This document shows positions 46,301-55,100 of a stretch of DNA of 64,000 bases, piece by piece; the stretch's first letter is position 1; each line of letters begins with the position of its first letter. The stretch covers positions 9,287,584 to 9,351,583 of the forward strand of contig JABAKD010000019.1 of the NCBI GenBank assembly GCA_012845835.1, given 5' to 3'. The translations under genes were made by a program, and so were the position numbers. Origin of the DNA: Undaria pinnatifida. Lineage: Eukaryota > Sar > Phaeophyceae > Laminariales > Alariaceae. A model generated the notes under the pieces. It was not told where the DNA came from, did not search any database, and saw only the letters and a program-made list of their open reading frames with translations.

Positions 46301-48015
46301 GCTTTCTTCGCATTCCCTTATTGATTTCCGCCTCCGATTCGACTCCTCTCGTTCCGCCCGTCCTCTTTGAACCCGCGTTTGATGGCGTTGCCGCCGACGA
46401 TGTTTGGGCCATACCGGAGGTATCCAGCACTGAAGCAGCGGCGGCAATGGTGGCGGCGGTGGTGGCGGCGGCGGCGGCGGCGGTGGTGGTAGTGACGGTG
46501 TTGGTGGTGGTGTTGGCGATGGTGGTGGTGTTGGTGGCGGTGGCGGTGGTGGTGGTGGCGGTGGCGGTGGCGGTGGTGGTGTTGGCGCTGGCGGTGGCGG
46601 CAGCGGTGGTAGTGGTAGCGATGGTGGTGTTGGCGGTGGTGTTCATGGTCGCGGTGGCGGTGGTGATGGCAGTGGAGGCGATGGCGGTGGCGGTAGCGGT
46701 GGCGGTGGTGACGGTGGCGGCGGGCGATGCACCAGCACGCACGCGCAGCGACATTACGGAGACATTGCTACCTTTGCACGTGATGGCGTGGGAATTGGCC
46801 TGACCTTCCACCCTTGGTAACCGGCCGTCGGTTCCTGCCGCGGCAAAATAGAGAGCAGTGCGGTGCGGCGAGGGCGCGGGGGCGGGGGGGACAGGGGAGG
46901 GTACTCGTTTGTTGCTTGTTTCAGTCATTTGGACATTTACCACGCATCCTTTTCGAGACGGAGAGCAACGGAGAGGGGCATAACACAGAGAGGGACAGCT
47001 ACTTGGTATTAGTGTGGTCTATACTTTGGCAGCAGTAGAAGGGTTACTTACATACCGGCAAGAATGAATAACGGTGCTTCCCTTTTTCAGTGAGCACGCT
47101 TGCTGGCAGCGTCTTTTTTTTCCCGTTCATCCAGGAAAACTCTAGGCCTATTACAGACGGAGCCTAAAACAACGCGTGGAAGCAAAAATGTAGAATAAAA
47201 TATGATTCTATGCATGGGGGATGGTGTGATCGACGAAATGCCGAGAAAGCCAGAAAGGGCATCTGGTGGTGAATCGATACCCAGCACCTCTCATGGCCGG
47301 ACGCGCCCGGTGGAGTCGCACGTACAAGAAACGAAAACAATATACGAGATTTATCGAGCCCGTCTGCAATAGCCAACTTATCGCCGCGGCAATCGGCGTT
47401 ACCTTCGACAATCCAATGTAATTAACCCTGTTAGAACAGCAGTATGCCACACTAATTCCAAGTCATCGGTCCCAAAAAACGCGGGGGCAGTTCTAAAAAG
47501 GATGATCGCGATTCTCCGCGACCTCAACAGGCGCGGGCGAGAGAAGCAAGGACGTATCGCGCTCCATGGACGACTTGCCCATTCCATCTCCCGCGCTTCA
47601 CCCCCATCCGCACTCCATCGCGAACAGTCAAAATAAAACCGTCGCAATGAGACGATCACGACGAGAAAACCGAAATTATAGCCCAGTTTCCTGACCCCCG
47701 TGCTCCGTCCCGGCATTTATTGTGAGGGTGTGAGATGCGAGGGTCTAGGGTCATACAACTACGGCTATGCACGAAATGAGATGAAACACCCCCACCATCC
47801 CTGCCTCTCGCCACGTACTCGTCCTTACCTTTGACCCCCACCAGGCTAATTCCCTTGGCTGTTAGCCGTACACCTCCTTTTCCGGCGTCGTGCGTGCCCC
47901 CCAGCACCACCACCGTGGTCGCGTCCCCTCCCCCCTCCGAAGGTTGGGAGGCGGTGTCACAGGCCTCCGCAAGAGAGTCGAAGAACCGTAATCGATTCGG
48001 CCAACGCGAAGACAT
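27713..48015 (-). CDS. Right-handed parallel beta-helix protein, six exons seen
   Basis: Exons on the minus strand, 5' to 3': 47829-48015, 46266-46804, 40407-40506, 38270-38427, 36419-36572, 29512-29661, 27713-28325 (the 40-kb exon is tentative). Successive phases agree for 48.0 to 46.8 and for the four exons from 38.4 kb to the stop. The translation opens with the usual beta-helix start (a FDSLAEACDTA helix, TTVVVLGGTHD, GISLVGVKG) and then repeats short strands such as ATLTDCDVSGSRLAGVDV. FBXO11 and SHCBP1 contain similar folds, but no F-box or other partner domain was seen, so no activity is assigned. Poly-Ala/Thr and poly-Gln segments interrupt it. Phase mismatch on both sides of the 40-kb exon means at least two further exons were missed. 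Confidence 0.78.
28326..29511 (-). other. Beta-helix intron (1.2 kb)
   Basis: Contains a tandem pair or triplet of the GGGTC-family element at 29080-29390 (CAGGAGGTGTTCAAAA, CTCACGGATTGGGACGGGTC). No other gene recognised. Confidence 0.7.
29512..29661 (-). CDS. Beta-helix gene exon (29.6 kb)
   Basis: Acceptor ttttctcag, donor TT/GTGAGC. Encodes RGGVLVHVASKATLTDCDVS and GSRLAGVDVRTGAEAVLEAC, then SIRGGKASG. Two turns of a beta-helix, with the small-residue and Asn/Asp/Cys pattern typical of such repeats. Enters in phase 2, matching AG at the end of the 36.5-kb exon. Confidence 0.8.
29753..30060 (+). repeat. Poly-G-anchored dispersed element
   Basis: G run 29755-29774, then TACTCATTTCATGCATAGCC, CAGACCCTCGCAATCCTAC, GAAGCGCCGTGAGGTGTTCG and TTCGTTTTCTGGTGTGGCCA. 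It matches the 13.5-kb copy over about 300 bases. Confidence 0.8.
32405..32650 (+). repeat. Poly-G-anchored dispersed element
   Basis: G run followed by TTTTTGCATGGCCATAGCCG, TAGACCCTCGCATCCCTACT, AGAGCCGTGAGGTGTTCGGC and CACCTTGTGCCTACTTTCTT. Same order and orientation as the 13.5-kb and 29.8-kb copies. Confidence 0.8.
33370..33845 (-). repeat. Cluster of three tRNA-like sequences
   Basis: On the minus strand one segment (about 33770-33845) contains TAGTAGCGCAGTGGATAGTG, like a tRNA D arm, followed by ACCAACAATAAGATAGGATG. A second (33660-33735) has the same AAGATAGGATGTGTCGTGAG linker and CGTGAGTTCGATTCACG, a perfect T arm. A third (about 33375-33460) has CAGTAGCTCAGCGGGTAGTA and ACCAACAATG. 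None folds as a complete cloverleaf with a normal anticodon loop, so these are pseudogenes or a tRNA-derived SINE array. Confidence 0.55.
33893..34075 (+). repeat. Dispersed repeat, shared with 58727-58895
   Basis: Both copies read GCCATGACAAAAGCCG or a close variant, then GCTCTTAACTACACATTGCT, GCGGGACATGC and TTGACCGCTCTTAAGTCC. Same orientation, about 170-180 bases, no coding sequence. Confidence 0.75.
34201..35001 (+). repeat. (GGGTC)n array, about 160 units
   Basis: Nearly perfect pentamer array. Interruptions: GGGCC/GGGGC units at about 34330-34372, one five-G step near 34451, and single-base slips near 34525 and 34622. It sits inside a larger dispersed element that starts near 34110 (CAGGAGGTTACCAAAATCTC) and ends near 35065 (CCTGACCCGATCTGACTC). 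Five-base periodicity leaves long Gly-Arg-Val-Gly-Ser and Pro-Thr-Arg-Pro-Asp frames open on both strands; these are not genes. Confidence 0.97.
35113..35505. mobile_element. Terminal-inverted-repeat element (family T), copy 2
   Basis: Left end GCGCTACAATAGAAGTATAT, right end TGATGTACCTCCACGGTAGC. The ends match the 24.7-kb and 55.1-kb copies with substitutions. Confidence 0.6.
35598..35789. mobile_element. Foldback MITE-like element, copy 1
   Basis: Perfect 15-base terminal inverted repeat: AATAGTATTGAAACC at 35598-35612 and GGTTTCAATACTATT at 35775-35789. The interior carries CCCAACCCAACCCACGAAAA and its near inverse TTTTCGTGGATTGGTTGG, so the whole element can fold back. A second copy is at 42536-42719. 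Confidence 0.75.
36419..36572 (-). CDS. Beta-helix gene exon (36.5 kb)
   Basis: Enters in phase 1 (GC completing Gly) from the 38.4-kb exon and leaves in phase 2 at AG/GTGGAA, a weak donor. Encodes VEARGGSKVKISRCVVSGCS, KSGIFVQAFSKAWVSRCNVV and GSAFAGVEAM. The CVVSGCSKSGIFV pattern is a typical beta-helix turn. Confidence 0.8.
36573..38269 (-). other. Beta-helix intron (1.7 kb), poly-G rich
   Basis: Contains poly-G-anchored elements near 36610-36780, 36785-36900 and 37700-37860, the related family B at 37895-37995, and many separate G runs of 10 to 23 bases. A B-box-like GGTTTCGAATCC on the minus strand near 37510-37525 lacks a full tRNA. Confidence 0.7.
38270..38427 (-). CDS. Beta-helix gene exon (38.3 kb)
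   Basis: Acceptor acccgcag, donor GCCG/GTAAGA. Encodes ALPYACVSVAGADTVATLEK, TRLAGGLGMGMLVCGRAEAV and ASNCSFEGMGAA, three strands of the helix. Leaves in phase 1, matching the next exon exactly (GMGAAGVEARGG). Confidence 0.78.
38428..40406 (-). other. Beta-helix intron or missed exon region
   Basis: Contains family T copy 3 (38665-39121), into which two TTAACCCCTTT-type elements appear inserted (38738-38822, 38979-39077), and CTG/CTA-type microsatellite with GGCACTG/GGTACTG steps at 39900-40080. The phase break between flanking exons implies an unseen exon here. Confidence 0.5.
38665..39121. mobile_element. Terminal-inverted-repeat element (family T), copy 3
   Basis: Left end CGGGCTACGATAGAGGTATA, right end CAATGCACCTCCACCGTCGT. 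Shares interior CCCAAAATCGTCGGAATTGT with copies 1 and 4 but is lengthened by two other short elements. Confidence 0.6.
40407..40506 (-). CDS. Probable beta-helix gene exon (40.4 kb)
   Basis: Acceptor cgcccgcag, donor AGC/GTTAGT. Encodes NARNPGTPAHAIAVERGSAS and IWGCDVSRCGTSS, which matches the CDVSGC-type turn of the neighbouring exons. Entry (phase 2) and exit (phase 0) do not match the nearest called exons, so it is tentative and other exons must intervene. Confidence 0.42.
41400..41820. repeat. GGGTC-family dispersed element, unexpanded copy
   Basis: Begins TTCACGGGTCATGACTCGAC and ends GGGTCACGCTGACCCGGCAC, with only a few GGGTC units. The two halves are separated by other sequence that includes a family T right end near 41735. 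Confidence 0.6.
42536..42719. mobile_element. Foldback MITE-like element, copy 2
   Basis: AATAGTACTGAAACC at 42536-42550 and GGTTTCAAAACTAATACTAT with a final T at 42699-42719, with the same CAACCAACCCACGAAAA and TTTCGTGGGTTTGGGTTGGC interior arms as copy 1. Confidence 0.72.
43559..44030. repeat. Left subterminal hairpin array of the hAT element
   Basis: Units of about 42 bases, TGAGCTATAGGCGATAGCTC followed by ATCTGCACATGTTTTCAA. Most contain GAGCTAT-N5-ATAGCTC, a 7-bp stem, in tandem. Some units are replaced by GAGCTACACGAGCTAGCTCA-type palindromes. Confidence 0.85.
44296..44736 (+). CDS. hAT transposase, C-terminal dimerisation exon
   Basis: Acceptor-like cgcctag, then HDLLSFPAKEEQPIYPNMVR and VARVRLSVPASSAVLERYFS, TAGRLISGSRSSLSAAYAEM and VMFLNGNID. 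This is the conserved hATC dimerisation motif (SVPASSA, FSTAG, RSSLS, FLN). The remaining 75 residues are an acidic Gly/Ala tail ending DSAGEGSD and TAG. The catalytic domain and zinc finger exons are absent from the element, so the product, if made, cannot be active. A stop codon directly before HDLLS supports an exon start rather than a read-through frame. Confidence 0.85.
   Translation, partial: HDLLSFPAKEEQPIYPNMVRVARVRLSVPASSAVLERYFSTAGRLISGSRSSLSAAYAEMVMFLNGNIDHIPIEVPALPTEQALQAVPRRLSNPKAEVAALSAGETASAGKAGVDAHYDEYAGEAGSGGEEGLNAGCGDSAGEGSD
45245..45815. repeat. Right subterminal hairpin array of the hAT element
   Basis: Same 42-base unit as the left array (GAGCTATAGACGATAACTTG, GAGCTATAGGCGATAGCTCA, TCTGCACATGTTTT), in the same orientation, ending in GAGCTAGCTCATGAGCT next to the terminal repeat. 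Confidence 0.85.
46266..46804 (-). CDS. Beta-helix gene exon with Ala/Thr tract (46.5 kb)
   Basis: The entry GT completes the Gly begun by the first exon, giving GISLVGVKGQANSHAITCKG and SNVSVMSLRVRAGASPA, a normal second coil of the helix. Then follow about 85 residues of Ala/Thr-rich low complexity encoded by GCC/ACC steps (46440-46720), then SVLDTSGMAQTSSAATPSNA and GMRRKRPRLVFDRQAAQ. Donor CAG/GTAAGA. The KRPR segment could be a nuclear localisation signal. Confidence 0.72.
46805..47828 (-). other. Beta-helix intron 1 (1.0 kb)
   Basis: Contains a family B element near 46880-46970 (CGTTTGTTGCTTGTTTCAGT, CATCCTTTTCGAGACGGAG) and an inverted copy of the poly-G-anchored family at about 47690-47795. 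No gene recognised. Confidence 0.65.
47829..48015 (-). CDS. Beta-helix gene, first recognised exon
   Basis: From ATG 48015: MSSRWPNRLRFFDSLAEACD, then a Ser/Gly linker, TTVVVLGGTHDAGKGGVRLT and AKGISLVGVKG. This is the standard N-terminal cap of parallel beta-helix proteins: a helix over the residues of a repeated-event domain, a VVVLGGTH strand and LVG strand. Donor AAAG/GTAAGG. No signal peptide. The frame is open upstream, so an earlier exon is possible. Confidence 0.72.
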
Positions 48016-49352
48016 CAACCGCTGGACCGAGCAGCAGGACGCGTGGCAGGGGGCGGGGTGGGAGATAGCGAGGAGCGGAAACGAAAGGGCGTATGGTGCT
48101 TCTCTGTTAGCTCGTTGATTGGTTTCATGCATCTCCCTAGTTCTCCACATATATCAGGTCACAAACTTATTGGCCATGTCGCTGAACAAAGAAAAAAATT
48201 GAAATAATTGTGCAAAAGGAATCGCTCGACAGTTCGCAGACGCAGAGAACCCGGCGCATGTTTACGGCCTTCTCGAAAGGGGACCTTACGTTCCAATCCT
48301 CTTTCCGCCCCCCCCCGGCACTCCTCAGGGTGGCTTTTTTATCCCTGACGAGTCTATACTACATTTTTTTGTCGCCACACAACATAACAAAACACAATTT
48401 TTTCATTCGATCTCCCACCTCGAACTCCAGCTCATCGTCCCCTCCCGGCTGTTCTTCACGGCCACCACTACCACCAACATCAACACCAACACCAACACCA
48501 CCGCCACCACCGCCGCCACCACCACCACCACAAGAAGCCGCGGTACGTACATCGTGATCACCGTCACTCCCCCGCCCCCGGCTGCGAACGAAAAATAAGA
48601 AAATTCTGGGGGGTGGCGTGTCAACAGCGTCGCGGGGATGGTCTAGGGCACTACCGCTGGACCATCGCGCCTCGACGCCGCCGCTGCCGCCCCTTTCCCC
48701 GGGACTTCCGTTGACAGCTCTTGAGGCCAACGACTTCTCTATGAAACCCTCGAGCGACGTTAGCGTCAGGTGCGACTTTTCAAGCTGGCCCTAAGAAGCG
48801 TTAGGGTCGATGAACGAGGGAACGGTAGGAGAGGAACAGGTGGGGGGGCGGGGTTGTGGTTTAGGCCCTAAAAATGGTCAGGGTCGATGGATGAGGCAGC
48901 GGAATGGGAGGGTTATAGAGGGTGGACGGGGTTGACCAAAGCTCCGGCACCACAAATATTATAGCCCGATTTTCAGTACGTCCCAAGTTAACTGAGGACA
49001 CTAAAAAAATGCATGTACCTATGTTTTGTTGTCGACGCGTGAAAAAAGGTTGCCACTCGCTCAAGTGGCTCAGAGTCGCTGAAAAATAATGCAAACATAC
49101 GTAAATCGACCCCTAGTACTGTACTTACAAATAGTATCTGGTACATAGCGTACAGTATTGTCTTGCTCGGTCTTTGCGAATTGACAATTCCATCGGTCTC
49201 TTTCGATGAGCGCAGATTTTGACAGCTCCGCGTGAAGCCCTTTAACGCTGTACCCCTTTGAAAAAAACGCGCGTTTCCCTCCGCATAAAATCACCCTGAT
49301 ACTACCACCAACCACCGACACTTCCGCATCTCGTCGTTATAATACTTGGGTT

Positions 49353-49793
49353 GTGGATGTCCCGCCCTCGACGCGCTCTCCACTTGGTCCTGAAGATGGC
49401 GGCGTCAGAACATCCTCCGGAGCGTGCTCCGGACGGCGCAACCGCGCGCACCCAACCGGCACGCGAGGCCCCGCCTCTGCGGCCGAACTTTCTTCCTCCG
49501 CAAACGATGATTGGTTCACATTAATGCGCGGGCAAGAAGCGCCTCCGTTGCGATTACAACGGTCGCGCCCAGCGCCACCGTTAACAGTCGTCGGTAACGC
49601 TGACGCGGTATCATCACCACAATCGTCGCGTCCAGCGCCACCGCTAGCGGCCACCGATGACAGTGAAGCTACATGCCCGGTGCAGCGATTTACAGCCGTC
49701 GTCGATGATGCTGACGCTCCATGCCCAGTGCGGCCAAAAGTCGGCGATGGTGCTGATGCTGCTGACGGTACAATGCTTGCTCGTGCCGCTTGA
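49353..49793 (+). other. Opposed unrecognised ORFs
   Basis: The plus frame runs 146 codons from MDVPPSTRSPLGPEDGGVRT with internal SRPAPPL repeats and SSANDDWFTLMRGQ. The minus frame (49337-50161) is open for 274 codons and shares repeated GGAGRD segments. Both have plausible amino-acid composition and neither resembles a family I know. At most one is likely real. A long transposon ORF is one option. Confidence 0.25.
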
Positions 49794-51054
49794 AGAGAAC
49801 CAGAATGTCGCTTCCCGCGTCGGTGTTCCTCCGCCTGAGAGCGCGTCAACCGACGGTGGATAGGGGGGCCGCGGAACCGTCTCGAAAAGTCGGCGGAGGG
49901 AACGAAAGGGGAGCGACCCAAGGGCTTGCCCGTCAGGGCGCTAATGGCTTCCTTTTCCCCGGTAAACATAAGGCAAGGGGTCCACGCTACGGTAGAGTGT
50001 CCACCACTTTTTTTTCCGAGGCTCATAACCTGTTGAGGAGCTCTATACCTTACCCAAAAAAACTTGTTCGCCTTGAAGGGCGAAACCGAAAGCGCAAAAA
50101 GCGGTGAACGATCCCACGGATGAGGTATGTGCCGTAAAAAAAACGAAAACATACTTTGCAAAAAACGTAAACGACGACATTCCGACGATAATGGGTTAAG
50201 GTGTACATCCAGTTTTTTTTTTTTTTCTCAGAAAAAATATTTTTTTCCCTAAAAAAAAAGGCTACCTCGATCGAAGTCGGCATCAAGGACCTTTTGCCAA
50301 AACCTGACAAAGCAGACAGCTGCGCTATGCGTGTGTTTGGCTCAGATCGAAAGGGTGCAGTCGCCCGCAGCCTATAATACAGCATGTAGTGCTTGTAATG
50401 GGAACAGAGGCAGAGAGAGAGTCTTCTATTCAGCACGGGAGTGTGCTGGGTCAGAACCTACGCTTGAGCAGAGTATCTACATGTGTTGAAGCTCATTGGC
50501 CCAGGTTGCACCGCGTTTGTATCAGGTTGCACGGTATTTGTTTGTGAAACTTTTCTACCAAATATGTACGCACCGCCAGATATGTACGCACCGCATTTTA
50601 TTGTGTAACGTACCTACAAGACATTGCACGAGTACCATTTGTTTTGGTTGGATATTGACCTCAGTTCTTTGTTCGTCTTCCCTGTGGTCGCGAATTTCCT
50701 CCACGACGTCGTTTATTAACGATGTGCGTCGCGCAGCAAATCGTGCAGAGGGGGTGGCGCTTTGTCCTTTTCTGAGTTTTTTTCGTTTTTTTTGCCCCTT
50801 TTTTTGTTCCCTGAAGCTTGCAACAAAATGAATGCTCCAACACAGTTTCCTCCCTTAAAAACATGCGACAAACCTATAATTGAACACACGAGCCCCTAGC
50901 CTGAAGCCTTGCACCAACAAATACTTGTACAAAAAGCACCCACCTATCTTATAAAACAAAATGGTCGACGCAAAAAAACGAACTTAAAACCTCCATCACT
51001 CGCTAAAAGTACTGTATTAGGCTCAACCGCCGACACAGACAGCAGAAAAAAGTA

Positions 51055-51260
51055 TCGGGGCTTTTCGCGGATCATGACCGGGTCCGCGGGTCGGACCAGG
51101 ACGTATTCAAAACCCTCGCGGATCGAGTCTGGGTCGGGTCAAAGGGGGATTGAAAATATCACGGGTCGGATCGCGTCGGGTCAGGAGGGTTTCAAAAATT
51201 CACGCATCGGGGTCGGGTCACCCTGACAGCATCCAATCCGACCAGCGAGAAGCGATCTAA
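51055..51260. repeat. GGGTC-family dispersed element
   Basis: GGATCATGACCGGGTCCGCG, then GGGTCAAAGGGGGATTGAAA, TCAGGAGGGTTTCAAAAATT and GGGTCACCCTGACAGCATCC. Same plan as the 29.1-, 34.1- and 41.4-kb copies, without expansion. Confidence 0.7.
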
Positions 51261-51397
51261 ACCGTGAAAAGTCTTTCAACAATTATCGACTGAAAGTTTT
51301 ATCCCTTTGCCTTTTTTCGCAAAATTATGGGGCAACACATTGAAATCCGCGGCAAAAGTTACCGAAATGCGTCCTCGTCGGCACCGCTGGGTCAACG

Positions 51398-51669
51398 CTT
51401 TTGCAACGGGAAACCCGTTTTGGGGGGGAAATTACTTGGTAAGAACGGGTTTTCGGGCTCCAAATGAGTAAAATCGATATATATGTCTTTTACAACGGGA
51501 AACCCGTTCTGTGGAGAAATTATTTGGAATTAGTATCTAGGAAGGGGTTTTGAGTTCCAAAGTGGTCAAATCGGTATGCCCTATACAACTGGAAACCCGT
51601 TTTTTGGGGTAAAGTTACTTGGAATTAGTATACCTGGTAGGGATTGGCTTCGGTGCTCTAAAGGGATTA
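51398..51669 (+). repeat. Three tandem copies of a short repeat (family C)
   Basis: Each copy of about 85-90 bases reads CAACGGGAAACCCGTTTT or CAACTGGAAACCCGTTTT, then ATTACTTGGAATTAGTAT and GGCTCTAAAGGGATTAA. Single copies occur at 31190-31292 and, inverted, at 38738-38822, 38979-39077 and 61684-61775. Outer ends resemble inverted repeats (CCCTTT / AAAGGG). Confidence 0.75.
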
Positions 51670-52014
51670 AAGGAAACTCGAACCGACTCAACATCAACAT
51701 CCATCCTTGCCGCTCGCTCCTTAGAGGCGCCCCGATGAAATTCGGCTATAATCGACGAGCATCGGCAAATGCTGAACCCTCTGCGCGATAAAAATGTTAT
51801 ACAAGTACCTGTTTTTCATATTAAAAATGAAGGCGTGTACCAGGGAGGTGGGGAGAAGAAGAAAACAACCTCCAACCACGGTCAGCAAATGGATGGCAAA
51901 AAAAGATGACAAAGAAAAACGCACCCGGCGGTAGAGAAATGGTGTGAATATTCATACCACGAGAAAAAAACACTAACATACAGCGCAAGGATGAAACCGC
52001 GGGGCGGCTCGCAC

Positions 52015-52172
52015 CTTCCTCGTTGCAGCGCTCCACACAGCCGCCTCCACCGCGCTGAGAGGGGCCCGAGTTTTGATCGCCCTCGGCTCCGCGTGGGAGC
52101 CCGAACACTCGTGCCCCTCCGATCTCAGCTGCGCCTGCTCGACAAAGCAGTCACCAGCAGTAGGGTTATTTT
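52015..52172 (-). CDS. TRM1 C-terminal exon
   Basis: Acceptor after a T tract and ggtag; AA completes Glu to give [20 protein letters not shown] and [36 protein letters not shown]. This aligns with the end of the TRM1 C-terminal domain (GYRVSRTHCDP.AIKTDAP in relatives). Either splicing continues at AAG/GTGCGA or the frame reads on 13 codons to a stop (51973). The SRTH motif appears as SGSH. Confidence 0.85.
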
Positions 52173-55100
52173 CTACCAAAAAAAGCACCCCAGACTTTTG
52201 TTTTTCAAGTAGTTGTTTTCTTATTTGCCTTGTGTTGTTGTGCGTTTTTCGTACCCCGTAGTCTGGCATTTTCATTTTTTTTCCCTCTTTTCAGTTGCCG
52301 TTAGTATGTTTGTTTTTTTTGCTCTGCCTCATGGTCTGTGGCCGCCAAAAAAAAATTAAAAAATTGCAAAAAAAAATGATTTTGTCGTCGGGAGGGATCG
52401 AACGATCTAATGCCAAGAAGAAAACACACACGGAGATAGGCGCTTGTAATACCCATTCTGCTCCTCCTGCCCCCTGATTGTTCAAGATATTGAGCCAAAC
52501 ACGAAGCATAGAAAAAAAAATGGCATACACCACTTCTGTTTCCCCCAAATTAGGTTCGTTTTATGCTCGAGGGGGGGAGGGGGGGGGGGGGGGGGACGGC
52601 TATGCCACTGGCACGCTCTGTAAAACATCTAAATACTCAATACATGCCAAAAAAAGACTGCTACTAATTCCATTAAAACGGATGTAAGCCTACCGGCAGA
52701 AGCTCCCAGGAACTCTAGACCCGAAGGACGGCGCATTGACGTGCGGGGTCGGGGGGGGGGAGGGGGGGGAGGCATCATGAGGCTTTGCGATTGACCGCGT
52801 TTTTCGTTGAGGCTGGGAGAGAATACAAGCTTGAAGTTTACGCCGCGTCTAAAACAAAAGGGATCCATTTTCTAGATCGCTGAAGCCGGATTGACTAAAC
52901 GCCTACTGGCGCCATCCGAAAGGAACGCACACGCTTTGACTACAGCTACATATACCCTGCTGCGAGTTCTTGGCAACATCTATACTATTTTTATTTAATC
53001 GGGTCAAACTTAATGGGTGCTTGGGGGAGATGATGCCGACGCCACCACGATGATATGTTTCGCACGGGAAGAGCGTCTGGACGAAGCGTGTCTGCGGGTC
53101 TAGGACGTGTGGCGGTCAGGGAGGGGGGGGTGATAACCTGTAATTCGACAAAACCGGCACAGGAGTGGGCAATCTTGTACGACAATAATGGAACAATGGA
53201 ACTGACGAAAAACGACGATATCGACAACGTCGACAAGAACTGGGGCGACAAGAGCGAGGACGACGAGGTCGACCACAGTTAAAGACGCTCTTCCCCAATT
53301 CTGCCCCCTGTCTCACCCGTACGTCTTCCACGCTCGGCAGAGGCGTCCCCCTTCGACCACCACGCCGTCTCCCCCCTCCTTCTCCATTTCCACTGAATGA
53401 CCAGCTGTTTTTCTTGCGACCCCAACCTCTATAGTCCGCAACATCTGTCAGCGAGTAGAAAAGCGGGCAATCGGCAAGCTCCCCCGTAACGGCCTCGAGG
53501 AGGAAGATCAGCTGTCTCCGCGAGCTAAGCGTTAGCGGCTCCTTCGATGCCGTCGACGTCAGCTGGCATGTTCCCGAAGCGCTATCGCTCCTCCGCGCCC
53601 CCGCTTCCGCCCCTTTTTTCCCGCCCTCTGCCCTCGTTCCGTCCTCTACCGGTTTTCCGTTTGTCTTGTTTCCCTTTTCCTCGACTGCCGAAATACTCTC
53701 CCTCCGGCGTTTGTGGTCTCGAACGGGGAGGTCGCCGGGCTGCGCGGACGCACCTCGCCAGACCGAGCGGCTCCCCGAGGGAAGGGACCCGCATTGCGTT
53801 GGTCCGTCATCAGCGGAACCAGCATTGACCGCCGTCGAAGGCGACACCAGCGCCTCCTCCTCCTCGTCCTCGTCCTCCTCGTCCTCCTTCTCCTCCGCCT
53901 CCTCTGTTTCCGGTTCACGATCGCCTGGCCCTCCCGCGCCGGACTCCGCTCGGCGCTCACCGCGCCAGTCGCTACACACGACGACCCGTCGATCTCTCGC
54001 GCCTATGCGCGCCCGAGCGTGCGCCACCGCAGTGACCTCATCTACGGCGACCCAGGGCGGCTGTTTGTCCCGCGGGGTAAAGAAGGAGCTTGTTGCGGCG
54101 GCGAGGCATGCCGAGGAGGGATGACTCGCGCAAGGTCGGGACAGCTTCACCTCGCTCAGGGTATCAGCAAGGAACTCGGGATGGAACAGAGGGCCCCGCC
54201 AAAACGGCCCCAAGGTAAGGCACCCTCGGCTCTTCCGCACAGCCGAGCACCCTCCCGATATGTAATCGTCTCCACCCTTCTCCGAGGCGATTTCCGTCTT
54301 TTGCTGCCGCAAATTCTCTCCGTCCACCTTACAGCCCGCAGGACTTTTCCCAAGACCGTTCCCGAGGACGTTCCCAAGACCGTTCTCAAGACCATAATCT
54401 GAGGAGACTTCTGGCTCCTGCGGAAGCAAGGCCTCCCCGCTTGCCCCACAGTCTGAAGAGCTGTTCTCAACACCGCTCTCGAGATTGTTCTCAATCTCGA
54501 TTTTCTCAGGGCTGTTCAGGGCCGGGGCGCTACCTGTCGGCGAACCGGTACCTTCGTAAAACTCCGGTGAGTCTAGTCGTTGAGATATCATCAGGGGTTT
54601 CACCTCGACAGAGTGCGGTGGTGCTAGCTCCCCGTCGCTCCCATCTGGCACAATCATAACGAAGAGACGCAACTAAACCATACGGTTGGGGTGGAGGGAG
54701 GGGGAGGAGAAGAGAGGGGGAGAGCACAAGGTCTGAGCGCGATCTGTCACGGTGACGTGGTTTCTTCGTCGGACATGGCGCAACTTGCGTAGTTATCGCA
54801 CTGTTTCCACGAGAAACTTAGCCCACGAGCGGAGCTCACGGCCACAGCACAGGCGTTCGGAAATCCCCGATTGACCAAACGATCTACTGGAAGAACCAAT
54901 TTGGAGGGGTGACGCCAGTGCTGCTATCTCAAATTTCTTGCCAACATTTCTTGCTTACTTGCTTATTATCGCCGCAGGTAAAACGGTAAAACCGCCTGCG
55001 CCCTCGGCGTACAAGATGCGAACACTAAGGTCGGTCATAACATGTACGGCGAGGAACGATAACCTCTTACGATGCTAAAGACGGACATAAATCGGGGGAA

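Larger units (their letters stand above)
48016..52014. other. Region between the beta-helix and TRM1 genes
   Basis: Contains Pro/Gly/Val low-complexity frames at 48360-48730, an ambiguous pair of opposed ORFs at 49337-50161, a GGGTC-family element at 51055-51260 and a triple tandem element at 51398-51669. No gene can be assigned with confidence. Confidence 0.5.

Noticed and set aside
52991-53251. Minus-strand exon of TRM1
   Set aside because: Translations in the open frames do not resemble TRM1, and the exons on either side join in phase without it.
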